64,000 bases of DNA, from positions 1 through 64,000 of the forward strand of contig NZ_RJVG01000011.1 of the NCBI RefSeq assembly GCF_003752155.1, read 5' to 3'. Shown here one piece after another: positions 7,548 through 15,362 of the stretch. A program made the position numbers and the translations under genes. This stretch comes from Mobilisporobacter senegalensis (GTDB lineage: Bacteria > Bacillota > Clostridia > Lachnospirales > Lachnospiraceae). The notes beneath the pieces were generated by a model. It had not been told where the DNA came from, made no database searches, and worked only from the letters and a program-made list of their open reading frames with translations. How positions within the stretch are numbered: position 1 is the first letter of the stretch; each line of letters begins with the position of its first letter.

Positions 7548-7871
7548 ATGAACGCATTACCATTTTTAGCGCAGACAACAACATCAGGTGGTGGACTTGC
7601 ATTAACAATTGGCTATCTAGTAGTTATGGTTGGTTTATTTTATTTCTTAGCAATCAGACCTCAGAAAAAGAAACAAAAAGCTCATGATATTATGTTAACT
7701 ACCATTTCTGCAGGAGATAGTGTATTAACTAGCAGTGGTTTCTATGGTGTCATCATTGATGTTATGGAAGAGGTTGTCATTGTAGAATTTGGAAACAACA
7801 AGAATTGCAGAATTCCTATGAAAAAAGATGCAATTGTTGAAATAGAAAAACCTGAAACAGCTGCAAATTAA
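7548..7871 (+). CDS. yajC: Preprotein translocase subunit YajC
   Basis: A 107-residue protein with one N-terminal membrane segment (about residues 16-36) followed by the family hallmark FLAIRPQKKKQKAHD and a small soluble domain (SAGDSVLTSSGFYGVI). YajC associates with SecDF and SecYEG. AGGAGG lies upstream. In this chromosome the other half of the usual module, secDF, is about 9 kb downstream and broken, which leaves YajC without an obvious full partner. Confidence 0.93.
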   Translation: MNALPFLAQTTTSGGGLALTIGYLVVMVGLFYFLAIRPQKKKQKAHDIMLTTISAGDSVLTSSGFYGVIIDVMEEVVIVEFGNNKNCRIPMKKDAIVEIEKPETAAN

Positions 7872-7877
7872 TGAATG

Positions 7878-7944
7878 GGCTGTCGTAAAATGTTAATCTA
7901 TAACATTCATTATAGAATATGTGTTTTGCGGCAGCCAATTTTTA
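7878..7944 (+). terminator. Terminator after yajC
   Basis: GGCTGTCGTAAAA pairs (with G-U pairs) to TTTTGCGGCAGCC, followed by AATTTTT. The loop is about 33 bases. It lies 21 bases before the galE ATG, so it may also attenuate galE. Confidence 0.7.
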
Positions 7945-7964
7945 TAAAGAAGGAGAGGAATATT

Positions 7965-8978
7965 ATGTCAATATTAGTTACTGGAGGAGCTGGATACATA
8001 GGAAGTCACACTTGTGTTGAACTGTTAAATGCAGGCTATGACGTAGTTGTAGTAGATAACTTATATAATTCCAGTGAAAAATCACTTCAAAGAGTACAAG
8101 AGATTACAGGAAAAAGCTTAACATTTTATGAAGCAGATTTATTAGACAAAGATGCTATAGAGTATATCTTTGATACGGAAGTAATTGATTCAGTAATACA
8201 TTTTGCCGGCTTGAAAGCAGTAGGGGAATCTGTAGCAAAACCACTTGAATATTATCATAATAATGTAACCGGGACCTTGATTCTATGTGATGTAATGAGA
8301 AGACATGGTGTTAAGGAAATCGTATTTAGCTCATCTGCAACTGTTTATGGTAGTCCTGAAACGGTGCCTATTAAGGAAGATTTTCCTCTATCTGTCACAA
8401 ATCCATATGGACGTACAAAATTAATGCTGGAAGAAATTTTAAGAGATCTGGCAGTGGCTGATCCTGAGTGGAATATTATATTACTTCGCTATTTCAATCC
8501 AATTGGTGCTCATGAAAGTGGAAAAATTGGCGAAAATCCAAAAGGTATCCCTAATAATTTATTACCTTATATCACTCAGGTTGCTATTGGTAAATTGGAT
8601 TGCCTTGGTGTATTTGGCGATGACTATGACACACCGGATGGAAGTGGAGTTCGTGATTATATTCATGTAGTTGATTTAGCAATTGGTCATGTAAAAGCAA
8701 TTGAAAAATTAAACGAGAAAAAAGGTGTTTTAACTTATAACCTGGGAACAGGAGTAGGATATAGCGTCCTTGAGGTAATTAAAGCATTTGAAGAAGCATC
8801 TGATAAAAAGATAAATTATCAAATTAAGCCCCGCAGACCAGGCGATATTTCGACCTGCTATGCAGATGCTACAAAAGCCAAAGAAGAATTACATTGGGAA
8901 GCAACGAAAGATCTTTCTGATATGTGCAGTGATTCCTGGAGATGGCAAAAAAATAATCCAAATGGATATGATGATTAA
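7965..8978 (+). CDS. galE: UDP-glucose 4-epimerase
   Basis: The start is placed at 7965 (MSILVTGGAGYIGSH) because AAGGAGAGG lies nine bases upstream; a longer frame from 7875 would run through the terminator hairpin. The 337-residue short-chain dehydrogenase has the NAD-binding GGAGYIGSH at residues 7-15, the Ser-Ser-Ser of SSSATVYG and the YGRTK catalytic pair. It interconverts UDP-glucose and UDP-galactose for the Leloir pathway and for glycan building; galM lies far away at 36490. Confidence 0.95.
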   Translation: MSILVTGGAGYIGSHTCVELLNAGYDVVVVDNLYNSSEKSLQRVQEITGKSLTFYEADLLDKDAIEYIFDTEVIDSVIHFAGLKAVGESVAKPLEYYHNNVTGTLILCDVMRRHGVKEIVFSSSATVYGSPETVPIKEDFPLSVTNPYGRTKLMLEEILRDLAVADPEWNIILLRYFNPIGAHESGKIGENPKGIPNNLLPYITQVAIGKLDCLGVFGDDYDTPDGSGVRDYIHVVDLAIGHVKAIEKLNEKKGVLTYNLGTGVGYSVLEVIKAFEEASDKKINYQIKPRRPGDISTCYADATKAKEELHWEATKDLSDMCSDSWRWQKNNPNGYDD

Positions 8979-8990
8979 GTAAGATTTATA

Positions 8991-9025
8991 GAGGCGATTT
9001 CTTTTAGAAGGAATCGTCTTTTTTA
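8991..9025 (+). terminator. Terminator after galE
   Basis: AGGCGATTTC pairs with GGAATCGTCT (one G-U pair), followed by TTTTTT. Confidence 0.85.
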
Positions 9026-9114
9026 CGTTAAGGCAGCGGTTTCCATGGACTGAGGGTAATAGTACAGCCTTGGTGTGGGTTATACGCCATATTAATTATT
9101 ATCTTAATTTTTTC

Positions 9115-9172
9115 TTACATTCATGTAATTTTTTGGAATAATGTTGGAAATTGGAAAAATGTATGGTAAAAT
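9115..9172 (+). promoter_or_regulatory. Promoter and inverted repeat before the agr regulator genes
   Basis: TTGGAA (9144-9149), 17 bases, then TAAAAT (9167-9172) preceded by TGG. Directly upstream is a perfect palindrome TTACATTCATGTAA (9115-9128) with 6-base arms, a possible operator. Confidence 0.5.
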
Positions 9173-9200
9173 GTTGGTTAGAAAATGTAGGAGGGGCATT

Positions 9201-9917
9201 ATGTTAAGGATTGCTATTTGTGATGACGACAATTTTGTATGTAGTCAATTAGAAGAAATATTACTTAATTTAGGGGAAGCATATTTGGAAAAACTTGATA
9301 TTGATATATTTTACTCGGGGATGGAGTTAGATAAATCAATTCAGAATGGAGAATCTTATGATCTCATATTTCTGGATATCGAGATGGAACATATGAATGG
9401 AGTTGAGTTTGGAACGAAACTTAGAAATGAATATGAAAATGAGATAACTCTGATCATATACATTTCCAGCATGGAAAATTATGCAATGCAATTGTTTCAG
9501 GCAAGGCCAATGGATTTTATTATAAAACCACTTAATTATGAAAAAATATCAAAAGTATTTGAAACAGCTTTAAGGTTAATCCTTAAGGATAATGAGGTCT
9601 TCCAGTATCAGACGGGACATACAGTATGTAAAGCACCTTTAAAAGATATATTATATTTTGAAAGTGTAAATCGAAAAATCAATATAATTACTACCAGGAG
9701 AAAAGATATATTTTATGGAATTTTGAATGATATTTATAAGAATTTGCAAGCTTATAATTTTATTTATATACATAAATCGTTTTTAGTAAATTACAATCAT
9801 ATCGTAAAATTCGAATATAGGCAAGTGACTATGTCTGATAACAGGATATTGCCTATTAGCCAGCAGAATAGAAAGGCAGTGCGATCACTCCAATTAAGAA
9901 TAGAGAGGAATAAATAG
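9201..9917 (+). CDS. LytTR-family response regulator (AgrA-like)
   Basis: The start at 9201 (MLRIAICDDD) has AGGAGGGG directly upstream; the longer frame from 9141 overlaps the promoter. The 238 residues comprise a receiver domain (acidic pocket DDD at 8-10, phospho-acceptor Asp59 in IFLDIEM, Lys near 109 in FIIKPL) and a LytTR DNA-binding domain (about 140-235, with LYFESVNRKI and FIYIHKSFLVNYNHI). It is the likely output regulator of the agr system, since the histidine kinase gene follows after one base and agrD/agrB come next. Probable targets are the direct repeats before agrD. Confidence 0.9.
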   Translation: MLRIAICDDDNFVCSQLEEILLNLGEAYLEKLDIDIFYSGMELDKSIQNGESYDLIFLDIEMEHMNGVEFGTKLRNEYENEITLIIYISSMENYAMQLFQARPMDFIIKPLNYEKISKVFETALRLILKDNEVFQYQTGHTVCKAPLKDILYFESVNRKINIITTRRKDIFYGILNDIYKNLQAYNFIYIHKSFLVNYNHIVKFEYRQVTMSDNRILPISQQNRKAVRSLQLRIERNK

Positions 9918-9918
9918 T

Positions 9919-11208
9919 ATGCAGCATCAAGAACTTTACAGTTTTGTGTATTTAATATCCAATATTTTTGGTACCTATACAATATATAAATTTATGGGAA
10001 TATTTTTTGAACAGAAAGAAACCAATAAAAAGATTGAATTTGTTTCATATATTGGCTATTTTTCAATAGTAAGCACAGTTTATTTATATTTAAATATACC
10101 AATTGCTAATATGCTTTGCAATGTATTATTATTTTTAGGGCTGACCTTTAATTATAAAGGTTCTGTTAAGACAAGGCTCTTATCAACCATAATAATGTAT
10201 ACGATTCTTATGTCTGTAGAAAGTATCTTTGTTTTTCTATCAGGTTTATTTAAAGATGTAGATTACTCTTCAAATAGTGGATATTCATCTATTGTGGGAT
10301 TAGTTACAATAAAGATGGTTTCATATGTAGTAGTATTAATAATGGGTAATTTAAAAAATGTAAAACGTAACATTGATATACCGATTACATTCTGGCTTTC
10401 TATATTTTTCATACCGATTGGTTCTTTGTATATCACCTATGCAATTATTGAATTAAGTTATGGAAAAAGGAATATGCAATTACTAATTAGCATAATAATA
10501 CTTTTCACCATAAATATACTTGTTTTTTATTTATATGATGTATTATTAAAAGAATATGAAAATAGAATAGAGAGATTATTGTTAAAGCAACAAAATGAAT
10601 ATTACATAAAACAATTTGAGCTTATGGACCAATCCTGGAAAGGTACGAGAGCACAGAGGCATGATTTAAAGAATCATCTACTGGCGTTACAGGGATATTT
10701 AGAAAAAGATAATATAAAGAAAGCGGTAGATTATATCCGGCAATTGGTGGAATCTACCACTTTTGAAAAAGAGATTGCACGTTCCGGGAATGTGGACGTG
10801 GACAGTATCTTAAATTACAAGATCAATGAGGCCAAGAACAAAGGCATTGAGGTGATTCTCAAACTGGAGATTCCAATGTATCTGAATATAAGATCTGTTG
10901 ATATGGTTGTTATATTGGGAAACCTATTGGATAATGCCATTGATGCCACAAGTAAATTACAAAAGGACAAAAGAATTAAAATTGAATTGATTTATAAAAA
11001 GAATGTTCTATTTATCAGTGAAAGAAATACTTTTAACGGATATGTGGCAACAGAAGGAACGAATCTTTTAACTACCCATAAGGATAAGGATAATCACGGA
11101 ATTGGCTTGAATAATATACAAAAAGTTCTTAAAGCTTATGACGGGGAAATGGAGATCAGTTATACTGGGCACGAATTTTGTACAGATATTCTAGTATACG
11201 ATTGTTAA
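9919..11208 (+). CDS. AgrC-like sensor histidine kinase (GHKL type)
   Basis: A 429-residue protein with about six membrane segments (residues 8-210) followed by a coiled linker, the phosphorylated histidine in QRHDLKNHL (His248), an N-box NLLDNAIDA (about 350) and a G-box NHGIGLNNI. This is the layout of peptide-sensing AgrC, ComD and VirS kinases. It probably senses the thiolactone peptide made from the AgrD encoded 150 bases downstream. It follows the response regulator with one base between, clearly one transcript. Confidence 0.9.
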   Translation: MQHQELYSFVYLISNIFGTYTIYKFMGIFFEQKETNKKIEFVSYIGYFSIVSTVYLYLNIPIANMLCNVLLFLGLTFNYKGSVKTRLLSTIIMYTILMSVESIFVFLSGLFKDVDYSSNSGYSSIVGLVTIKMVSYVVVLIMGNLKNVKRNIDIPITFWLSIFFIPIGSLYITYAIIELSYGKRNMQLLISIIILFTINILVFYLYDVLLKEYENRIERLLLKQQNEYYIKQFELMDQSWKGTRAQRHDLKNHLLALQGYLEKDNIKKAVDYIRQLVESTTFEKEIARSGNVDVDSILNYKINEAKNKGIEVILKLEIPMYLNIRSVDMVVILGNLLDNAIDATSKLQKDKRIKIELIYKKNVLFISERNTFNGYVATEGTNLLTTHKDKDNHGIGLNNIQKVLKAYDGEMEISYTGHEFCTDILVYDC

Positions 11209-11248
11209 GAAGCAAGAAAAAAATCTTTTTATTACAAAAAAAGTTTAA

Positions 11249-11313
11249 ATTTCTACAAAAACATATGTTAATTTCAACACATTCTCGCACAAGTTCCGTT
11301 CCTGTGATATTAT
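11249..11313 (+). promoter_or_regulatory. agrDB promoter with paired direct repeats
   Basis: ATTTCTACA (11249-11257) and ATTTCAACA (11271-11279) form a direct repeat with a 22-base period, like the two-turn spacing of LytTR/AgrA sites. Downstream is an extended -10, TGATATTAT (11305-11313), with no good -35. This is what an activator-dependent promoter would look like. Inferred autoinduction site. Confidence 0.45.
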
Positions 11314-11359
11314 ACCAAATATCGAATGCTGATAGAAAAACGAGAGGAGGAATTTAGCT

Positions 11360-11503
11360 ATGAAGAAATTACAAAATAAAAGTGGTGCTATTATTGCTAA
11401 CATGGCAAAAGCAGTTACAACTATGAATGTAAATAGTGCTTGTATGTGTTTTGCTCATCAGCCAAAATTGCCAGAAACAGCTAAAAAACTTAGAAAATTC
11501 TAA
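11360..11503 (+). CDS. agrD: AgrD-type cyclic lactone autoinducer precursor
   Basis: A 47-residue peptide. An amphipathic basic leader (residues 1-22) is followed by the core around Ser26-Ala27-Cys28-Met29-Cys30-Phe31-Ala32 and a C-terminal tail HQPKLPETAKKLRKF. The QPKxP motif just after the core is typical of clostridial AgrD (compare the C. perfringens core CLWFT followed by HQPEEP). By analogy the ring would be Cys28-Ala32 (CMCFA). The second cysteine inside the ring is unusual. AGGAGG lies nine bases upstream. The stop codon overlaps the agrB start (TAATG), so the two are translationally coupled. Confidence 0.92.
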   Translation: MKKLQNKSGAIIANMAKAVTTMNVNSACMCFAHQPKLPETAKKLRKF

Positions 11504-12081
11504 TGTTTTCTAAGCTTTCAGGTAATATTGCGGAACAACTTATTGAAAATGGAACGGTTGATGTAGAGAATAAAGAAATATATGTATATGGTATTGAGCA
11601 GCTATTTATTCTTATAATGAATATTGTGACTACATTAATAATAGGATTATGCTTTGGTATGCTTTGGCAAAGTATTATATTCATGCTAATTTACTTGCCG
11701 TTACGCTCTTTTGCAGGAGGATATCATGCAAGTACAGTTCTAAGATGTTATGTAGTTGGAATAATCTTAAGTGTAATCTTTCTTTCGATTAATAAGTGTA
11801 TTCCGGATGCGAGTACCATTATTATAGCAATGACTGTAATTGCAAGCCTAATTATACTATTACTTGCACCAGTAGAAACCAGTAATAAACCTTTGGACCA
11901 ATTAGAGCTATCCATGTACAAAAAAAGGACAAGAATTATACTACTTAGTGATATCTGTATTATTACAATATTATTAGCGTTCGATTTGAATAGTATAGCC
12001 TTATGTATTGGAGTAGCTCTAATGGTTTTAAGTTTCATGGTTGTTTTAGGAAAAAGAATCAATAGTAAAATTATAAATTAA
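11503..12081 (+). CDS. agrB: AgrB-type peptide-processing membrane protease
   Basis: A 192-residue protein with about five or six membrane segments from residue 33 on. The catalytic pair of AgrB is clear: His75 and Cys82 in FAGGYHASTVLRC, almost the same numbering as in the staphylococcal enzyme (His77, Cys84). It cuts the tail from AgrD and closes the thiolactone ring. It overlaps agrD by one base. Order here is regulator-kinase-agrD-agrB rather than the staphylococcal BDCA. Confidence 0.93.
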   Translation: MFSKLSGNIAEQLIENGTVDVENKEIYVYGIEQLFILIMNIVTTLIIGLCFGMLWQSIIFMLIYLPLRSFAGGYHASTVLRCYVVGIILSVIFLSINKCIPDASTIIIAMTVIASLIILLLAPVETSNKPLDQLELSMYKKRTRIILLSDICIITILLAFDLNSIALCIGVALMVLSFMVVLGKRINSKIIN

Positions 12082-12204
12082 CATTTTACTATATTGCTAA
12101 CAAAAGATGAATGGTCCAGCAGAAGCAAAACTTATCACACAGGTAAATTGGCTTGGGATAGGTATAAGTGGAACAGAATGGTTAAAACTACATGTTGGGA
12201 ATGA
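12082..12204 (+). pseudogene. Short coding remnant after agrB
   Basis: The frame continues in phase after the agrB stop for 40 codons to a TGA at 12202. It has no proper start codon or ribosome site. The translated stretch (SSRSKTYHTGKLAWDRYKWN, then RMVKTTCWE) has the composition of a secreted-protein C-terminus. It may be the relic of a gene deleted when neighbouring material was lost. I do not recognise the parent family. Confidence 0.35.
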
Positions 12205-12210
12205 TAGGGC

Positions 12211-12420
12211 ATGGTCATCAGAAAATTAATTGATATTACTAATTATTTAATAGGGATAGTTGTAGCTTTATTTATATTATCCTTTGTATGGTTTATAGGT
12301 ATAAATAAATCGCTAACAAGTCCTGGAAGTTATGACATAAGAATATTGGGATATCTAATGATTATATTTCTATCTCTAATATTAATCAGGTTTATTTTAG
12401 TTAGAATATCAAAAAAATAA
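12211..12420 (+). CDS. Small two-helix membrane protein (69 aa)
   Basis: A 69-residue protein with two predicted membrane segments (about 12-33 and 44-63), a short basic start and a basic end (VRISKK). The ribosome site is weak (GATAGGGC). It lies 130 bases after agrB and is closed by a terminator, so it may be the last gene of the agr transcript. No family recognised; it could be an accessory membrane peptide or a degenerate gene. Confidence 0.45.
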   Translation: MVIRKLIDITNYLIGIVVALFILSFVWFIGINKSLTSPGSYDIRILGYLMIIFLSLILIRFILVRISKK

Positions 12421-12428
12421 CATTAACT

Positions 12429-12467
12429 TAAGAGGAGCTCAATCTATAAAGGAAAGAGCTTCTTTTA
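12429..12467 (+). terminator. Terminator closing the agr region
   Basis: AAGAGGAGCTC pairs with GAGCTTCTTTT around a 16-base loop, ending in T-rich sequence. Confidence 0.75.
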
Positions 12468-12626
12468 AATGCTAAAATATTAGATAACGGAATTTATGAA
12501 GGGCTTCTACTGAATCTAAAAAGAAAGAAACACTCTTTTTTCTGAGTATGCAGAAATAACATTTTTATTTTAATTAAAGAACTGATATATGGCATTTTAA
12601 TTTCTCTAACAACGGATTTATTATGA

Positions 12627-12806
12627 TATAGAGGATATAATCTTTCCGAGAGCTTATTATATGGAAGTAGTAATACAAGTCGAGATATAGCACACGATAT
12701 TAATACTTATGGAGATTCTAGTGTCAGAGTGGGATATAATAACATTAAAATTTCAGCAGTATCTGGAAACTCAGTTAATTTGGGTGGAGCATCACAAGTT
12801 GTATAG
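12627..12806 (+). pseudogene. C-terminal remnant of a larger protein
   Basis: An open stretch of 59 codons begins right after an in-frame stop, has no start codon and ends at 12806. Its translation (LLYGSSNTSRDIAHDINTYG, then SVRVGYNNIKISAVSGN) reads like a real protein tail rich in Gly, Ser and Asn. The 100-residue gene that follows after 39 bases could then be a former partner, such as an immunity protein. Bases 12468-12626 contain no other recognisable gene. Confidence 0.35.
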
Positions 12807-12845
12807 CGTTAAGAAATTATTAATAATGTTAGTGAGGAACGGATT

Positions 12846-13148
12846 ATGGAAGTAACTATTTGCGATATTTTTTGCTATAGTACGGAATTTGATTTAAAAC
12901 TAATTGGAGATATATTCAAAAATAGTTATAAGAGTGATGAATCAATTTTCAAATTATCTGGTGTAAATCTTCATTTATATAGAGAAATAGATAAATCATT
13001 TAAATTCAAGGCAGATACTGAGTGTGATGGATTAATTGAGGATTTGCATAAAGATAATAAAAAAGTGGGAGCATTTCTTGATGAAAATGGATACATTATT
13101 GCATTTGTTGGATACAAATTAAAGGCAACAGACAAATCTGGTTTATAA
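12846..13148 (+). CDS. Hypothetical protein (100 aa), possible orphan immunity protein
   Basis: A 100-residue soluble, acidic protein starts at 12846 with GAGG eight bases upstream. It begins MEVTICDIFCYSTEFDL and has alternating strand and helix stretches, with no signal peptide. I do not recognise a family. It follows directly after a broken C-terminal protein fragment, which is the arrangement seen when a toxin gene is lost and its immunity gene remains. That is inference only. A terminator closes it. Confidence 0.45.
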   Translation: MEVTICDIFCYSTEFDLKLIGDIFKNSYKSDESIFKLSGVNLHLYREIDKSFKFKADTECDGLIEDLHKDNKKVGAFLDENGYIIAFVGYKLKATDKSGL

Positions 13149-13162
13149 AAAAGTTTTGATTA

Positions 13163-13206
13163 AAAGGCAGTTAAGCAAGCATTTAGGCGTAGCTGCCTTA
13201 TTTTCT
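13163..13206 (+). terminator. Terminator after the 100-aa gene
   Basis: AAGGCAGTTA (13164-13173) pairs with TAGCTGCCTT (13190-13199), followed by ATTTTC. Confidence 0.75.
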
Positions 13207-13219
13207 TATATTACAGCAA

Positions 13220-13480
13220 CTACGCGAAGTGACCTAATTTTATTTTTCCATCTGTATACTTGATTTTAGACCAACCACTTGAATTCGAAGCAATTTTTGA
13301 TACTTTGGAACCATAAGTTGTTGTTTTTAGGGTTTTAGAAGATTCAATCGCCTTTTGCTTGAGTTCAATATATGGTTTGTTAATATAGCGAATCACACTA
13401 CCTGCTGTTGAAATATTAAAACTGTTTTTCTGACCTTTTTTGGTGGGAGAGAAATTATTTTTATACCTATGACCGTTATT
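13220..13480 (-). pseudogene. Remnant with SH3-like (SH3b) C-terminus
   Basis: On the reverse strand an 86-codon open stretch without start codon ends at 13220. The last 40 residues (TTTYGSKVSKIASNSSGWSK, IKYTDGKIKLGHF) match the bacterial SH3 pattern seen at the ends of autolysins and other secreted cell-wall proteins (key GS-KV, GW-KIKY, G). Upstream in this frame there is a stop, so only the tail survives. It fits the run of secreted-protein relics in this region. Confidence 0.45.
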
Positions 13481-13511
13481 TTACAGATGATGAAACATTC
13501 GTTTAGTTATT

Positions 13512-14378
13512 TTATTCAGAAACTCGTCTTTGATCTTCTAATTTCTCAAGCAAAGAATATGGTATTTTAAGATTTCCCTTACCAATGCCCAATTCAATCA
13601 ATGGTTTTACAGTACCATGATAATCAGATCCACCAGTCATTAATAAGTTATATTTGTTGGCAAACTTTTTCACATAGGCCTCATCAAAACCTGTATTCAT
13701 AGAATAGAAGGTTTCAATTCCAACTAATCCGTCTTCTTTTAAAGTTTGAATCAGCTCTTCCAGTTCTGCGTCTGAGAATTTATATAATAGTGGATGAGCG
13801 AGAACAGGGATTCCTCCTGCCATCTTTATAAGGTCAATTCCCTCTTTAGGGGTAAGATATTCTCTAGGCACATAATAAGGGCCATCTGAGGATAAGTATT
13901 TTTGAAAAGCTTCCTGATTCGTCTTAACAACTCCTATTTTAACTAAATACTTAGCAAAATGGGCTCTTGTAATCACCGCATTTTTATCTGAATGTCTCAA
14001 TTTCCCGATGGATATATCAATACCGGCATTCGCAAGATTGTTGGCCATTTTTTCATTTCTTTGTTCACGTTCTTCTTTAATATCATTAAGGATTCTGGAG
14101 AATATATCATTCTTATAATCTATAAATAGACCAAGCATATGAATGTCTTTCCCTTTATAGGCTACGGATAATTCAATTCCCGGAATAACCACAACCTTTT
14201 TCCCTTGTTTTTCAAAATTTTCTGCAGCAGAAATTGCTTCTTCAATTCCCTGAATAGTATCGTGATCTGTTAATGCAAATGCGGATAATCCCAACGAGAT
14301 CGCTTTTGCTACTAATTCAGATGGGGTATCGGTTCCGTCAGATGCATTGGAATGAACATGAAGATCAATATATTTCAT
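13512..14378 (-). CDS. PHP-domain phosphoesterase
   Basis: A 288-residue protein with the full set of PHP metal-binding motifs: DLHVHSNASDG at the start, LTDHDTIQG, PGIELS, HMLG, a histidine in VLAHP and GGSDYHG near the end. The family member TrpH/RnaAM hydrolyses 3',5'-bisphosphonucleosides and RNA 5' ends; this protein has the same length and order. A ribosome site (AGGAGG) lies before the ATG at 14378. It is a single gene, convergent with the agr region. Confidence 0.9.
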   Translation of the reverse strand: MKYIDLHVHSNASDGTDTPSELVAKAISLGLSAFALTDHDTIQGIEEAISAAENFEKQGKKVVVIPGIELSVAYKGKDIHMLGLFIDYKNDIFSRILNDIKEEREQRNEKMANNLANAGIDISIGKLRHSDKNAVITRAHFAKYLVKIGVVKTNQEAFQKYLSSDGPYYVPREYLTPKEGIDLIKMAGGIPVLAHPLLYKFSDAELEELIQTLKEDGLVGIETFYSMNTGFDEAYVKKFANKYNLLMTGGSDYHGTVKPLIELGIGKGNLKIPYSLLEKLEDQRRVSE

Positions 14379-14401
14379 TGTATTCTACCTCCTATCTGAT
14401 T

Positions 14402-14431
14402 AGAAGATCATGAACAAGTCCATGACCTTCT
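14402..14431 (-). other. Hairpin upstream of the PHP gene
   Basis: AGAAGATCATG pairs with CATGACCTTCT around an 8-base loop. It lies just upstream of the PHP gene ribosome site and would be in its 5' leader. The rest of 14432-14669 shows no clear gene or motif. Confidence 0.4.
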
Positions 14432-14669
14432 TGTATTCGCCAAATGCTTCGCGCCTGGCTCGTTGCCTTCATTATAACATAAATTATTATATTTGGGACC
14501 AATAGTTTTTAAGCAGGCATACATCTTATGCTTACAGACCTATGACAGTTAAGTGGAATCTTTGTTCAAACTAGGAATACATCCATGTTTTTTACAATAT
14601 ACTTATAATATGAATTCAGAAAAAATCAAATAGGTATTGATTTTAGCATAAAGAATATGGAGGTGGGTT

Positions 14670-15044
14670 ATGAATAAAATGGCACTTAAAAAGTCTAAAG
14701 TCTTCTACATCATCAGAGCACTATTATTCTCGTATATACTTACGATAATTATTCTGCTTATATTGTCTTTATTAGTTTATAAGGCAGATATATCCAGTGG
14801 AACAATTCGTATTGGAATTATTCTGTCATACATACTCTCAACATTCTTAGGTGGCCTCATTATAGGTAAAGGTGTTGGAGAAAAGAAATATCTTTGGGGA
14901 ATGGGAGTTGGAATTTTATATTTTTTACTTATATTAATCGTTTCAATCGTTCTTAATAAGAGTAATTTTAGTGGAAGTGCTAGTATGATTACCGTTTTTA
15001 TTATGTGTACTCTGGGAGGTACCCTGGGAGGTATGTTAAGCTAG
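14670..15044 (+). CDS. TIGR04086-type four-helix membrane protein
   Basis: A 124-residue protein with about four membrane segments (residues 12-38, 48-67, 74-95, 105-122) and glycine-rich turns (STFLGGLIIGKGVG, CTLGGTLGGML). This matches the small membrane family TIGR04086, regularly found between yajC and the SCIFF genes in clostridia, as here. GGAGG lies upstream of the ATG. Function unknown; synteny is the main support. Confidence 0.75.
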   Translation: MNKMALKKSKVFYIIRALLFSYILTIIILLILSLLVYKADISSGTIRIGIILSYILSTFLGGLIIGKGVGEKKYLWGMGVGILYFLLILIVSIVLNKSNFSGSASMITVFIMCTLGGTLGGMLS

Positions 15045-15128
15045 GCTTATACTAATGAAAAAACTCTTTAAATATATGCTAAGATATGGTATACTATCCT
15101 AAGCTTATGAAGTAAAGGAGGCAATCAA

Positions 15129-15272
15129 ATGAAACATATTAAGACTTTAAATACTAGAAATTTAAAAGAATCTATGAAAAAAGGCGGTTGCGGTGAGTGC
15201 CAAACATCTTGCCAATCAGCTTGTAAGACATCCTGTACAGTAGGAAATCAAAGCTGTGAAAACAATAACTAA
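15129..15272 (+). CDS. scfA: SCIFF ranthipeptide precursor
   Basis: A 47-residue peptide starting MKHIKTLNTRNLKESMKKGG, the nearly invariant SCIFF leader (six cysteines in forty-five), then six cysteines (21, 24, 28, 32, 36, 43) spaced with Thr/Ser residues that serve as thioether partners. The radical SAM maturase gene follows. SCIFF peptides are present in almost all Clostridia and have been linked to signalling or population behaviour. GGAGG lies eight bases before the ATG. Confidence 0.97.
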   Translation: MKHIKTLNTRNLKESMKKGGCGECQTSCQSACKTSCTVGNQSCENNN

Positions 15273-15277
15273 TACAT

Positions 15278-15303
15278 AAGCAGCGACATTCAGTCGCTGC
15301 TTA
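15278..15303 (+). terminator. Hairpin between scfA and scfB
   Basis: GCAGCGAC pairs perfectly with GTCGCTGC around a 5-base loop, followed by TTATTCC, a weak T-tract. It probably lets scfA be expressed more strongly than scfB by partial termination or mRNA protection. Confidence 0.65.
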
Positions 15304-15362
15304 TTCCTTGTAATAATAGATATTGGGAGTTTCCCAATAATCAGACTGAAAGGAGTATTACA

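Noticed and set aside
7875-7964. Longer GalE start at 7875
   Set aside because: The added residues would be encoded by the yajC terminator hairpin, and the internal ATG at 7965 has the proper ribosome site and family start.
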